Part shown: positions 44,596-55,447 of the stretch, one piece after another
How positions within the stretch are numbered: the stretch's first letter is position 1
How the letters are laid out: every line of letters starts with the position of its first letter
Notes under the pieces: model-generated
What the model was told of the DNA's origin: nothing
Databases searched by the model: none
Seen by the model: only the letters and a program-made list of their open reading frames with translations
NCBI GenBank assembly: GCA_014529385.2
Contig: CM043949.1
Location: 142,549,858 to 142,613,857, forward strand
From: Adiantum capillus-veneris
Lineage: Eukaryota; Streptophyta; Polypodiopsida; Polypodiales; Pteridaceae
DNA: 64,000 nucleotides
Direction of reading: 5' to 3'
Made by a program: the position numbers and the translations under genes

Positions 44596-45501
44596 TCAAG
44601 CGATAGTCCCTGGGATATCATCTCCCAAGAAAATACAACCCAAAACAGTGCATGTCCAAGAGGTTGAACCATCTATAACTATAGCCCAACCCTCTAGAGC
44701 TTCAACTTCTGAAGCTGAAACAAAGCTTGAGATACACAAGATCCATCGTGATATAACAAAAAAAACATACAAATGGGTCCCTAAAGTTTCTTTAGCAACA
44801 ATTTCTGACGCCGCTAAAAAACAAAAGCCTTGTAAGAGACGCCCCACTCGCTCCAAGAAATGTACAAAAATGTTGCGTTGGATTTCTAATGGAAACCCAA
44901 GGCTACTATGAAAGGAATGATCGAATCTGGGTGCCTAAACATAAATTTTGTTCTTACCTGTCACCTGTAGACCCATGTGAGTCAAATCTTGTAAATGATG
45001 TAGCCGATTGAAGATCATGGGAAGGGAAAGATCACCGAACACTACCTGATCCGGAGCTAGTTGGGGTACCCAAGCGAGAACAACTTGTTTTGCTTGGCTC
45101 AAACATAGAAAAACAAATGAAGCTTCTTGCTCTTAGTGTAGTTCATATACAAAAATACAAGCTTTGACACAACCTCCACCTACCATTGTCAATACCCATA
45201 CAAACAAGAAAGAATTTGCACATGCTGCCGTTGTAAGTTCACCACCTACAACAACGTTGCAAGTAAAATCATGGGAGCGTACCTAACCACCCTTGCAACT
45301 AGATGAAACGCCTAGGGCAGTCAAAAACTATTGGTAAAAGTCTTCACCCTTAACAACTTGAAACAATTGGTTTCAAAAGGTGACGACATCGTTCCAAAAG
45401 GTATGATCTACCCAAGGAAGGGAGGAGTGTTTGCTGACATCCATCATTCACTTGCTCCCCTCTTAACCTTCCTCCTTGACCTCTCAATCTCCCAATCTTA
45501 A
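44596..45501 (+). pseudogene. Post-integrase coding remnant of family B
   Basis: Broken plus-strand frames give RASTSEAETKLEIHKIHRD, TYKWVPKVSLATISDAAKK, then RIWVPKHKFCSYLSPVDPCE and, at 45,338-45,501, KVFTLNNLKQLVSKGDDIVP, YPRKGGVFADIHHSLAPLLT to a stop. The repeated WVPK word and the Lys/Arg-rich middle suggest one long protein. The family is not recognised. Some plant Ty3/gypsy lineages carry an extra ORF after integrase, and this may be such an ORF. Confidence 0.45.
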
Positions 45502-45693
45502 ATGTATATATATAGCCTTATGCTCACAAAAACAAAAATAAAAAAGTAAAAAAGAGCAAGAGCCACCAAACAAGAAGCTAGAAACCTATAAATTCTAGTA
45601 CAAGACACAAAAATCATATTAATACATTATGCACAAGGACACAACATTTTGACAATACCCTTATAATATTTTCACACTAACCAACATCTATCT

Positions 45694-46131
45694 TTGTGTA
45701 TAGATATGACTAGTATGCTAGAGTCATCCATTCCTGCCTCTGGTGAGAGGTACCCTCTTTACTTTTCATACGTGTTTCACATAGTCTACCCGGTGCTTGC
45801 CTGTGAATGGGATTTAGTAGATATGTTAGCGTGTGAGAAGAATTTTGAGGAATTAGAATGGTTGATATGTATCTTGACCACGACTGATTCCTACTTAGTA
45901 GAGAACGTCTTTTCGATTGCACACGCTTATCGTATTGACCAAGATGACTATAGACATCTAGTGACATTCTTAGTGAACCTTTGTGTCTCTAATGATGAGG
46001 AAGATTTACATGATTACATGGATGGCACATATGGTCTCACGGATAATGACTTTGTTTTTCTCAATGATGACGAGGATAGGGGTTTAGATCTAGGGCTACC
46101 CACCCATCTACTCAATATCCTATTCCCTTGA
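45694..46131 (+). CDS. Hypothetical acidic 145-aa ORF in family B 3' region
   Basis: An open frame from MCIDMTSMLESS to HLLNILFP. It is strongly acidic in its second half (SNDEEDLHDYMDGTYG, NDDEDRGLD) and has a hydrophobic centre (LACEWDLVDMLACEKN, WLICILTTTDSY). It follows the post-integrase remnants on the same strand, separated by about 190 bp of A-rich DNA. No motif was recognised. It may be the end of the element's extra ORF or a chance open frame; a host gene is unlikely given its position. Confidence 0.3.
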   Translation: MCIDMTSMLESSIPASGERYPLYFSYVFHIVYPVLACEWDLVDMLACEKNFEELEWLICILTTTDSYLVENVFSIAHAYRIDQDDYRHLVTFLVNLCVSNDEEDLHDYMDGTYGLTDNDFVFLNDDEDRGLDLGLPTHLLNILFP

Positions 46132-47462
46132 CTCTCTAGGTGGATGCAAATAATTAGGCTAGGGTTCCTTATGTTGTTTGATTGTGTTCAATAAAGGTTG
46201 GTGCCTCTTCCCACTAATGTGCCTCCTAGAGGTATTCCTTGTGTTTTCTAGTGTGTATAGGAACGCGTTGTAGTAGTTGGGATTTTGAACTTCATGGAAT
46301 CCTTGTCTCGTTCACTCTTCAAATCGAGCACGATCATCAACACGAACATGTGTTTCTTGTCCATTAGCATTGCCTCTTGTTTTTTAGCATCCATGTTTGT
46401 TTGCTTTAACTGTGATTGATAGCACAATATTCATCATATTTGCTTAAATTTAAACATTAGGTTCAATATACTTTTCTATCACAGTCCCTTGTTTAGGTTT
46501 AAGAATCAGGCAGTCTGACTAAGATAGTTTGACCCAGATAGACATTAGAGATATTCTCTTAATACCATGGGAAATGCCTTTCTAATTGTCAATGGTTACT
46601 TTAGGTTCTTAATCCTATATTTAGGAAAAATTGTGTGCAATGTACTAGTGCTTTCTACTAGGCTTAATCCCTATTGACCTATAGCTTAAGTATTATAAAG
46701 GAAGTTTGCTATTGTGATGAGCATGGGAGGGTAACAATGTCAATATGAACCCCCAAAGTTACAAAATTGAAAGGCAATGAAAAACAAACAAACAAACAAA
46801 AGTGCTAAGAATATAAAATCTTAATTTGGCACTTCACTTACATGTATTGCCTATGGTACTAGATCCCTAGAGGTTCCCAGTGTGGGCACTTTTCCTTGAA
46901 AAGCAAAAATCCCAAAGCATACAAAATAAGCACACACGTAAAAAATTGAATCAATGTGAAAACACTTTGGGGGGTCAAACAAAGGGAATAATTCAGGCAA
47001 TGATTTCATAAGCAATTCCTTTTATCGTAGCTTAACTAGAAGGTCTTCTAGGTATAGCCTCTAGTCAGTCCTCGAACATGAAATACTTTGCTCTCGGGAT
47101 TAAACAACTTAATTGACCAAAGAGAATTGAGAAGCTTGTCCATGGTATTATTAGTTGACCTCTAGTGCCTCTCGACCTGTAAATTAGCAATCCCAGACTT
47201 ATTTATTTTTAACCTTTACAAGTACTTATGCGTTGGATTATAATACAGTTTAATGTTTACTACTGACAAATTGTTTAATATTCTGCTACCAATCAATCTG
47301 TGTGCCTATTCATTGCATATGCTTTTTAATTGTATATGAGAATGCAATTTCTTGGTTGATTTTGTAGTGTTTGAAAAAGCAAAAAACATTCAATCTCAGA
47401 TGCTCTTCCACCTCGACGAACGGGCTTCATCTCCATAGCTTCCCAGAACGGAATCTACATCA
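46132..47462. other. AT-rich untranslated 3' region of family B
   Basis: No significant open frame. It contains many A/T runs and an (ACAA)n patch near 46,785. It ends in the polypurine tract at 47,463, so it is probably the untranslated region between the last ORF and the 3' LTR. Confidence 0.5.
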
Positions 47463-47474
47463 GGAAGGGGGGCA
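47463..47474 (+). promoter_or_regulatory. Putative polypurine tract and 3' LTR start of family B
   Basis: GGAAGGGGGGCA is immediately followed by TGTTATCCCTCACGG at 47,475. A purine run abutting TG is how plant Ty3/gypsy 3' LTRs begin. A TATAAAAGG-like box on the same strand at about 47,657 would fit an LTR promoter. The LTR's right end and partner copy are not found. Confidence 0.5.
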
Positions 47475-47754
47475 TGTTATCCCTCACGGACACCCTATCA
47501 CCTTCGACGAATGCCTTATTATTTATTTGATTGAGTCATGGATCGGGCTTGTTGGTCCGATAGGTGTGTAGGTGATGGCCGATGAGAGGTGCACCACTTA
47601 TTCCATTTTAACATGCTTTTACTATGACCAACCACATGTGTGAATGGGTTATACTATTATAAAAGGTCCCTTTGACCTAAAATCCTCATTCTTTGAGGTG
47701 CATGCTAAGAATTTCTCTGCTCTACATCTATTTTCTTCTCCTTCTTGTACTCAT

Positions 47755-47756
<2 letters not shown>

Positions 47757-47851
<95 letters not shown>

Positions 47852-47873
47852 TGTGTGAGAGAGAGAGAGAGAG
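47757..47873. repeat. Compound (GT)~50(GA)8 microsatellite
   Basis: A GT run from 47,757, interrupted once by A at 47,845, then GA to 47,873. The sequence after it (GGTGGCGGCGGCGGTGG) has a short GGC run. Confidence 0.95.
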
Positions 47874-48298
47874 CATTGCGGCAACATCGACAGCTGAGCA
47901 CGGTGGCGGCGGCGGTGGATCCTTCTTCTTCGCGGCATAGGATCCTTTACTACGGAAGCATTGAGTGGTGAGTGACACACCATTGCCCCTTTGAGGTTGC
48001 TAGGACTGTCTAGTTGTGTGCTTGTAGCCATTTGTGGCTCGCACACGATGTTTTGGCAAGTTTCCAGCCTCTAACACGTGCAGCAAAGCGCACATACCAC
48101 CAAAAACTACTCTAATCTACAAATCCTAACTAAATCTACCTAGTCGCAGACCCTCCGCAAGACACCTGCTTCCTAGCTATCCACTTGATCTTGGAATAAC
48201 CTCTTCCGGATCCACTTAAGAAAAATTCTTTCTTTAGCCTAAACTAAAGCAAGCAACCATCACACGAGTGTTAGTAGGAATACCTACCTAAGTCCTTG

Positions 48299-48318
48299 TA
48301 TCCACGGCAATGGCGCCA
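48299..48318 (-). promoter_or_regulatory. Minus-strand primer binding site (tRNA-Asp-like) and LTR edge
   Basis: On the minus strand TGGCGCCATTGCCGTGGATA follows an LTR-like end CGCGCAACA after one base. TGGCGCCGTTGCCGGGGA is a known plant retrotransposon primer site, and this agrees in most positions. It implies a minus-strand LTR retroelement whose 5' LTR extends rightward from 48,320 (plus-strand TGTTGCGCG) and whose interior lies to the left. No gag or pol of that orientation was recognised left of it. Confidence 0.6.
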
Positions 48319-48319
48319 A

Positions 48320-49131
48320 TGTTGCGCGAGCGAATCAAACCACCCATAAAGTGCATGCATCACAACCTAGATCAACATAATGTCAATTGAGGACACATAT
48401 GACATGATAGGCATAGGGAGGCAATCTCTTTGGCTTGTCACGGTGAGACCATCCCACGCATACAACACTCGGGAAGGCTAACTAAACCACAATCTAGAAT
48501 CTCACTACTCTCAACTACACCACCCAACCCACATACGCACAAATGGAAGGAAACTCATTAAATCATGCAAGAATTGCACGAAACGTAAGGAACACCAACC
48601 CCTCACTAGGATACACCTATCGCAAAGCCTCTACACTCAAAGCCCTTGCTCTAAACCCATCTGCAAAAAATGTGTATGAAGATAGAGCCAAATCTTTGAA
48701 GTGCCCAAAACTGAAATCTATGCATACCTATGCGTAGCTTATGTTGCCACAATTCTAATGAATACTTGCAGGTAGAAAACAGACATTGTTTGATACACTT
48801 ACGACCACAAATGGCTCGTAGATGTGTCCACACACGTGCTCCGTTCCACGAGGAATGCTTGGCATTGTTGTGTAGCTCTTGCTAAGGCTAGCACGATGGT
48901 GCAGTTGGATCTAATGTGATGAACAAGCAAGGAGTAGCAACAGGATGAAGCTCACGCTCTCTCTCTTCCTCTCTCACACACAGTCGACGACAGCTTAAAA
49001 CTTAGATTATGATAAGAGTTCTTTTTATAAAATGACCTAGGTACCTTATATACTAACACTATAAGAGACTAAGGTCTTTGCCCCGCATGACAACCTTGCC
49101 AAGATGAGAAAGAGTAGAGAGAAGAGGCGTG

Positions 49132-49136
<5 letters not shown>
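48320..49136 (-). repeat. Probable LTR of a minus-strand retroelement, right edge uncertain
   Basis: The left edge is set by the minus-strand primer site. No coding potential is seen. A TATAAAAAG box on the minus strand near 49,028 fits an LTR promoter. The right edge and target duplication were not found; the sequence runs into a (AG)n array at 49,137. Confidence 0.4.

Positions 49137-49173
<37 letters not shown>
49137..49173. repeat. (AG)18 microsatellite
   Basis: Uninterrupted AG run of 37 nt. The following 49,174-49,800 is AT-rich then C-rich, with no gene seen and a C21 run at 49,627-49,647. Confidence 0.95.
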
Positions 49174-49175
<2 letters not shown>

Positions 49176-49821
49176 AAATTCTATTTTGTCGCAGTTATTG
49201 CCTTGCTAATTTCCGTGCAGATAGTTGTAGCCATTGCCGCGCAGATAGCATTATTATTTGTCTCGGTTATAGCTTCTTAGATACCCTCGAATGAATATAA
49301 TATACTCCTACTGATATACATGTACACATAGCTTCTGTTAAGGCAAAGCCTAAAGTAACATAACCATGTCTCCTTTATATAATACAAAATATATAACAAA
49401 AAGTACTTCCATTTTGTATCCTCTCTATATACTATAGTTACTTACTGGTTCTCCTCAAAAGAAATCCATTAAATTTTAGGATTCCCTTGGAATATTCTAT
49501 CCCCCCTCCCCCCCTCCTACCCCAAAATTTCACATCAGCAGAGACTTCTCACCTCACCATCCTCACCAATTATCTACTGCGCATTCCCTTCCAACCCTCT
49601 GCAGTAGCTTAGTCCTTTGTGAGCATCCCCCCCCCCCCCCCCCCCCCTCTTTGTCTGCATGACTTTTCCATTCACGTCCTCCCTCGTATCACCCACATGT
49701 ACGTCCTAGCGAATTCATCCCTCTGCAAAGACCACCTCACCTCACCTCGCATTGTTGCTTCTTGTCGCATCTACAAATGAACAAGCCATAGATTGAAGAA
49801 GAAGAAGAAGAAGAAGAAGTA

Positions 49822-49980
49822 GAGTATTTTAACGTCGTAGGAAAGTATCCCAAAGACCTTAAAGATCTATCCAATGGGGAGAGTTGAACTCAAGACTTGT
49901 TATTCAAGAGGGAAATGGCATAACCAATCTACCACACTTGGGTGATAGAAAGGTTATACCATTTTCCTCTTTTTATTAGC
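49822..49980 (-). repeat. ~155-bp dispersed repeat copy 4
   Basis: Same family as 20,682-20,837. It is preceded by (GAA)n (49,796-49,819), includes TTTTAACGTCGTAGGAAA and GAGTTGAACTCAAGAC, and ends TTTTTATTAGC followed by (AC)n. Its location 30 kb away with the same GAA and AC borders argues for a discrete mobile unit. Confidence 0.75.
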
Positions 49981-50004
49981 ACACACACACACACACAAAA
50001 AGAA

Positions 50005-50060
50005 GAGTATTTTAACATTGTAGGAAACTATCCCAAGACCTTAAAGACCTATCCGATGGG
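50005..50060 (-). repeat. ~155-bp dispersed repeat copy 5, truncated
   Basis: Only the first part of the family consensus (GAGTATTTTAACATTGTAGG to CCTATCCGATGGG) is present. It ends at a G17 run and (AG)n at 50,058-50,090, the same truncation style as the copy at 21,090. Confidence 0.7.
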
Positions 50061-50209
50061 GGGGGGGGGGGGGGAGAGAGAGAGAGAGAGATCAAACAAA
50101 TGTGCTACAATGTATGCTAGAAGAAGATCATTAACAAAGCATTCACAAAAGCAAGTTATTGACATTAGCTACAACATCTTCATTACGATGCATTAAAACA
50201 TGGCCTTAA

Positions 50210-51395
50210 TTAATCATCCACCACATCATCATCTGGTAGCTCCATAGCTATGACACGGTCTATGTGGAGTCCCAGTTCATCAAAATCAGCAATATAGGCA
50301 TTGAAATGATCATCCTCATAATCATTCTCTTCTTCTAGCTCTTCATCCTTTTCTTCATCTTCTATGTAGGTTTGCTCTTCTTCATCGACATCATTCTCAT
50401 TCGCTTCATCAAGCGATTGTGTTGGAAGTTCTTCACCTTCTATGTCTGCTTCATCATCATCGTTGTGTTCGTCCACAGTGGTTCCTATGTTCGTTGCATC
50501 ATCTAGTATACATCTTGATCTTGGAGTGACTTTGTATGACAAACCAATATCTTTGTTCGTAAATACTTGGAAGATAGATCACTTGCTCACAAATTTTTGG
50601 AGAGATGTAGATATCACTTGTGCCCATATGGAATCTCGTAGAGTCCACCATGTAGATATCGCTTGCATGTCTAAATCAGATGCCTGCAAACCACTTCATA
50701 TCGGACACATACTTTCAAAATTTTTAAAAATCTACTCGGTAGATTCTTTGGATAACTCCACAATATCTATTTTCCATCGTTTGGAGTTTGCACATCAAAA
50801 TTTCCCATCACTCCACTATCATTTGTCGTTCGTTTTTTGTCTACATTATTAGTTCAAAAATGCCTTCCTTCATGGCACATTGAGTTGAACATCATTGCCT
50901 ATTGAAGTTTGAGTATAGGTAGCTATATACTAATACTTTATATTGTGCATAATGAGTTTGATTAGCATTACCTTTGATAGACAACCTCTCACATACTCCC
51001 ACTCCTCATCGCTAACATGCTCACCATCAGCTTTAGCTTTAGTCATTTTTTCATGCAACCAATCGAGCCTTATAAGTTTTGGAAATATGGCAAGGTATGG
51101 TGGATAAACCGCATTGTGATTTTTTCTGCAAGAGTGTATTTCCCTATACGCTTCTCCATCTTCTTCATGCTTTATTTTCAATTTCTGTATATAGATCTAC
51201 CTACTTTTGCATCTTTGGTGTATTAAGAACAAGGCAGCTGTTTATTGCATCATGTACGTGGCTTACCACCATGAGCTTTATCTTACCCTTCCCATTTTTC
51301 ATATGAGAGTGCATCCTTGGATCTTCTTTATCAATCCATAAATGTGGTATTGTTTCATCCACTATAGCCAGGTACTCAGAGATGTACACAAACAA
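50210..51395 (-). pseudogene. CACTA transposase C-terminal remnant, minus strand
   Basis: Read right to left: CLVLNTPKMQKWVDLYTEIE near 51,200, then KNHNAVYPPYLAIFPKLIRL, DWLHEKMTKAKADGEHVSDE and EWEYVRGCLSK (51,181-50,950). These align in order with 23,189-23,596 of the other CACTA element (MLHNPVMQKW, WLHNQLKRA). An intron-like gap follows, then a DUF4216-like stretch (YCGVIQRIYRVDF, DIYISPKICEQVIYLPS; about 50,790-50,560) with stops. The last part, 50,542-50,210, is a long acidic tail rich in Asp and Glu. No N-terminal region or CACTA terminus was found, so it is a fragment. Confidence 0.75.
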
Positions 51396-51429
51396 CTCTG
51401 ACTAAAACCCCTAGCAAACAACATGATGT

Positions 51430-53540
51430 GGCCCCTCTATTAGAGAGGTTTTGGCATCCTATTTGCATGCAATGGGCTGCCTATTTGGGGAGCACATTGC
51501 ATGCAAATAGACATGCCAAAACCCCTCTAATAGACAGGCCAAAATCATGTCATTTGATAGGGATTTTGCCCCTCTATTAGAGGGGTTTTAGCATGCCTAT
51601 TTTCATTCAATGGGCAGCCCGTTTGGGCTGCCCATTGCATGCAAATAGACATGCCAAAACCCCTCTAATAGTAGAAGGCTAAAATCATTCCGTTTGGCCC
51701 CTCTATTAGGAAGGTTCTGTCATGCCTATTTGCATGCAATGGGCAGCCTATTTGGGCAGCTCATTGCATGCAAATAGATATGACAAAACCTCTCTAATAG
51801 AGGGGACAAACCCATGCCGTTTTGGCATGAGTTTTGCCCCTCTATTAGAGGGGTTTTGGCATGCCAATTTGCATGCAATAGACTCCCAAAACGAGCTACC
51901 CATTGCATGAAAATAGGCATGCCAAAACCCTTCTACTAGAACGGCTAAACTCATGCCGTTTGGCCCCTCTATTAGAGGGGTTTTGGCATGCCTATTTTCA
52001 TGAAATGGCCTTCCCATTTGGGAAGCCCATTGCATGGAAATAGGCATGTCAAAACCTCTCTAATAGAGGGACCAAACCCATGCCAAAACAACATGAGTTT
52101 GGTTCGTCTACTATTAGAGGGGTTTTGGCATGTTGATAGGCATGCAATGGGCTCCCTAAATGGGCAGCCCATTGCATGCCTATTTGCATGCCAAAACCTC
52201 TCTAATAGAGGGGCCAAACTGGTATTCCAAAACCCCTCTAATAGAGGGGCTAAACTCATGTTGTTTTAGGTATGAGTTATTAGAGGGGTTATGGGTAGTG
52301 TATTTAACCCTAGCCCAAAACCCTCAGTTCATTACCCTAATTGGTCAAGGTAAAGGCTCATGTGAGCCCATGGGTTGTCCCCCATGCTCATGTTTTTTTG
52401 GCCATATTTTGCCTTCCCCCTTCAATGTACAAAACACCTAGCAAACGGCATGCCGTTTGGCCTCTCTATTAGAGGGGTTTTGGCATGACTATTTGCATGC
52501 AATGGGCTGCCTTTGGGGAGCCCATTGCATGCAAATCAACATGCCAAAACCCCTCTAATGGAGGGGCCAAACTTATGTTGTTTTGGCATGAGTTTGGAAC
52601 TTCTAATAGAGAGGTTTTGGCATGCCTATTTGAATGCAATGGGCTGCCCAAACGGGCTACCCATTGCATATTGCAAATAGTCATGCCAAAACCTCTTCAA
52701 TAGAAGGGCTAAACTCATGCCGTTGGCCCCTCTATTAGAGGGGTTTTGGCATGCCTATTTGCATGCAATAGGCAGCCCGTTTGGGCATCCCATTGCATGG
52801 AAACAAGCATGCCAAAACCTCTCTAATAGAGGGGCCAAACCCATGCCAAAACGGAATGACTTTGGCCCCTCTATTATAGGGGTTTTGGCATGCTGATAGG
52901 CATGCAATGGGCTCCCCAAATGGGCAGCCCATTGCATGCCTATTTGCATGCCAAAACCTCTCTAATAGAGGGGTCAAATCGGTAGCCCAAAACCCCTCTA
53001 ATAGAGGGGATAAACTCATGCCATTTTAGGTAGTTGCCCCTCTATTAGAGGGGTTATGGTGGGTAGTCCATTTGACCCTAGCTCAAAACCCTTAGTTTAT
53101 CTCCCTAATTGGTCAAGGTAAAGGCTTATGTGATCCCATGGGTTTTCCCCCATGCTCATGGTTTTTTGGCCCTATTTTGCCTCCCCCCTTCAATGTCAAA
53201 AATCCCTAGCAAACAGCATGCCGTTTGGCCCCTCTATTAGAGGGATTTTGGCATGACTATTTGCATGCAATGGGCTGCCCGTTTTGGGAGCCCATTGCAT
53301 GCAAATAGACATGCCAAAACCCCTTTAATACAGGGTCCAAACGGCATGCTTTAATACAGGGTCCAAACGCATGCCGTTTGGACCCTGTATTAAAGGGGTT
53401 TTGGCATGTCTATTTGCATGCAATGGGCTCCCAAAACGGGCAGCCCATTGCATGCAAATAGTCATGCCAAAACCCCTCTAATAGAGGGACAAAACCCCTA
53501 GCAAATAGCATGAGTTTGGCCCCTCTATTAGAGGGGTTTT
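51430..53540. repeat. 2.1-kb array of about 12 consecutive palindromes
   Basis: The unit is an inverted repeat of about 112 bp: GGCCCCTCTATTAGAGGGG, TTTTGGCATGCCTATTTGCA, TGCAATGGGC, a 10-nt centre, then the complement back to CCCCTCTAATAGAGGGGCC. It is separated from the next by AAACTCATGCCGTTTT-like spacers. Centres lie near 51,480, 51,620, 51,752, 51,892, 52,017, 52,157, 52,512, 52,650, 52,783, 52,917, 53,283 and 53,432. Two longer spacers (about 52,264-52,467 and 53,024-53,226) share TTGGTCAAGGTAAAGGCT 768 bp apart, giving a higher-order period. Open frames inside are palindrome artefacts. Confidence 0.93.
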
Positions 53541-53620
53541 GGCATGTCTATTTAGGTTGTGACATGTCTATTTATCTTTTGGCATGTCTATTTATGTTTT
53601 GGCATGTCTATTTAGGTTGT
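53541..53620. repeat. Four copies of a ~20-bp repeat at the array's right edge
   Basis: (T/G)GGCATGTCTATTTAGGTTG-like units occur about four times from 53,541. The words derive from the array's own TTTTGGCATGTCTATTT segment, so this is a local expansion of the array edge. Confidence 0.85.
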
Positions 53621-53655
53621 ATTTTATTTCTTGTTTCTCTATTTTGCAACGGTGA

Positions 53656-55165
53656 CATGACCGGGCAAGACGAAGACTTCTTCTGCTCTTTTAGGAAAAT
53701 CATGGGTTTCTCTTCTGGGATCCTTCTGAGGGCTCTGGTCCCTATGACCTCTCTCCTCCTCCTCCTCCTCCTCATTTGGTCCCTATGGATCCCAAGATAG
53801 CCTCATTCTTATACATGCAGCAAGAGTATGAGCGAGCTTTGCAAGGGATCTTCTCTTCATATACGCCACATCCAATGTCCCAATATGGAATTTCCCCCTC
53901 ACACTCGTACAGGCCCTTGCAGACCCCCACTATCTTTCCTTCACCCTTTCCCTCGACACCCCCCACTACATTTCCTTCACCCTATCCCTTGGTCCCCGCT
54001 ACTACATTTCTTTCACCATTTCCCTTGGCACCCTCTTCTACCATTCCCTCGCGTCAACCCTCCCCGCTTTGACCATCAAGCCATCCTAGCCCTCGCGGTC
54101 GTCCGTCTTCTTTAGAGAGAAGTGAGCGATGAAGTTCGCGTGGCTCTAGGGGCTGACGAGAGTCCAGTGACAGCCAGCAGAGACGAGGATTGGGGGGAGG
54201 CTCTTGTTTCAAAGCTTTCTTTGAAGGAGGTGGGGGAGGATTGTCCACTGACTTGCCAAATCCAGGGTACAGTTCTAATGTGGACGTTCCAGATGTCGAT
54301 GTGATGGCCTATACTATAGGTGTCATCTAGACGGAGCCCCTGACCTTAGCACAAACAATGGCAAGCACTTCCACAATCACTTGAAGAGCTTGATCCACTC
54401 TACCTACATTAATTTCTTCATCGATTGGGAGCAACAAGATCCTCAGTAACTACAATATATTGTTGATACAACGAGGCTCCGTTTTTCTAATCCCCAGAGC
54501 CAGTATTTTACCACATAGTGGATGGAAGGTTTTATCAAGACCTTCCTTCGTAATAAACGGTCCACCATTCGTAAGGCTGCTAAACAACAATGCCAACACC
54601 CCAATATCCAAAAAAGGGGTGCCAATATGCATGATGCAGAGTGGGAGTTTTCTCTCCAAGACAGGGACAATGGAGTCAACCATCCTTAGGAGAGGCCAGT
54701 AGGGGCAGGACAACAAGCTCACAATTGGGGTTCTGGCTGAAAGGACATCGTCTGGAAGGACAAAGTGGTAAGTAACATTTTTAGTTTTTATTTGAACCAT
54801 AATCTTGATATAAACTAACATAAATAAATGCTTAATATGCAGGCAAACATCATAGGACATCGAGTGTCAAGGGAGGTGGTGAAGTATTGGAAAACAACGA
54901 CAAATATCAGTACCTACCTGTAAATGCTCCAACAAGGCCACATCAGTCAAGCACAATTTGACGCTCTCGTCGACACCTTGACCACTATTATGCAAGTACA
55001 AATTTAGCCTAACTAATAAATTATTTTGTTGTTTACTTATTTTTAATGTTTACTAATTATGTGGTTTGCTTTGTTAATTGTGTAGACTCAAGGGTGCTAA
55101 CGAGGGCAAGGACGACAAGGGAGGTAAAGGTGGTGAGGACGACAAGGGCGATCAGGGTGACAATT
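53656..55165 (+). pseudogene. En/Spm second-ORF (Transposase_24-like) remnant with introns
   Basis: The first part is Pro-rich (YRPLQTPTIFPSPFPSTPPT, 53,910-54,065). Then NFFIDWEQQDPQ, LQYIVDTTRLRFSNPQSQYF, WMEGFIKTFLRNKRSTIRKA and GANMHDAEWEFSLQDRD (54,410-54,670) align in order with the second CACTA ORF at 25,697-25,900 (LHDKFP..., WMRKYCKHKRSEVQKA, EYW). GT..AG introns are evident at about 54,769-54,841 and 54,991-55,084. Exons ANIIGHRVSREVVKYWKTTT and ISQAQFDALVDTLTTIMQ precede a Gly/Asp/Lys-rich tail ending GDQGDN. Several stops make it inactive. Confidence 0.6.
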
Positions 55166-55447
55166 AGGATTACTAACTTACTAACACAATCCCCTCACAT
55201 TTTGAACGCCCGGCCAAAAGCCCTTGTACAACATAATCCCCTCACACTTGGAACGCCCGCCAACCAAGAGCCCTTGTAAATATTTCACTTTTATTTTGGA
55301 TGCCCGGCCAAAAGGCCTTGTATACATTTTGCAAACTCTCGATCAATAAAAAAAAAAATGTAAATAAATTTTTTTAAAGTTTCTTGTGTTTCAAAAATTG
55401 TATGATATTGTTAAATCTTAAAATAATAAATAAATGTGATGCTTATA

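Larger units (their letters stand above)
36598..47474 (+). mobile_element. Ty3/gypsy retrotransposon, family B, 5' LTR missing
   Basis: Gag, protease, RT, RNase H and integrase remnants occur in the Ty3/gypsy order over 36.6-44.1 kb, all plus strand. Further degraded coding sequence continues to about 46.1 kb, and a polypurine tract lies at about 47,463. No LTR or primer site separates it from family A at 36,597, so the 5' end was lost. Stops and frameshifts occur in every domain. RT words such as MNPKYAKIVQEEIEKL and LERVAGKEAYSFLDGYSGYN differ from family A conventions. I do not assign a named lineage. Confidence 0.82.

Noticed and set aside
51722-53019. Many overlapping open frames of 60-99 codons on both strands in the palindrome array
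   Set aside because: The two strands give the same words (for example FWH..LHAMG) because the DNA is palindromic. There is no stable single frame.
51430-53540. CRISPR-like array
   Set aside because: Repeats and spacers are both palindromic and homologous, units are over 100 bp, and the context is a plant nuclear transposon region.
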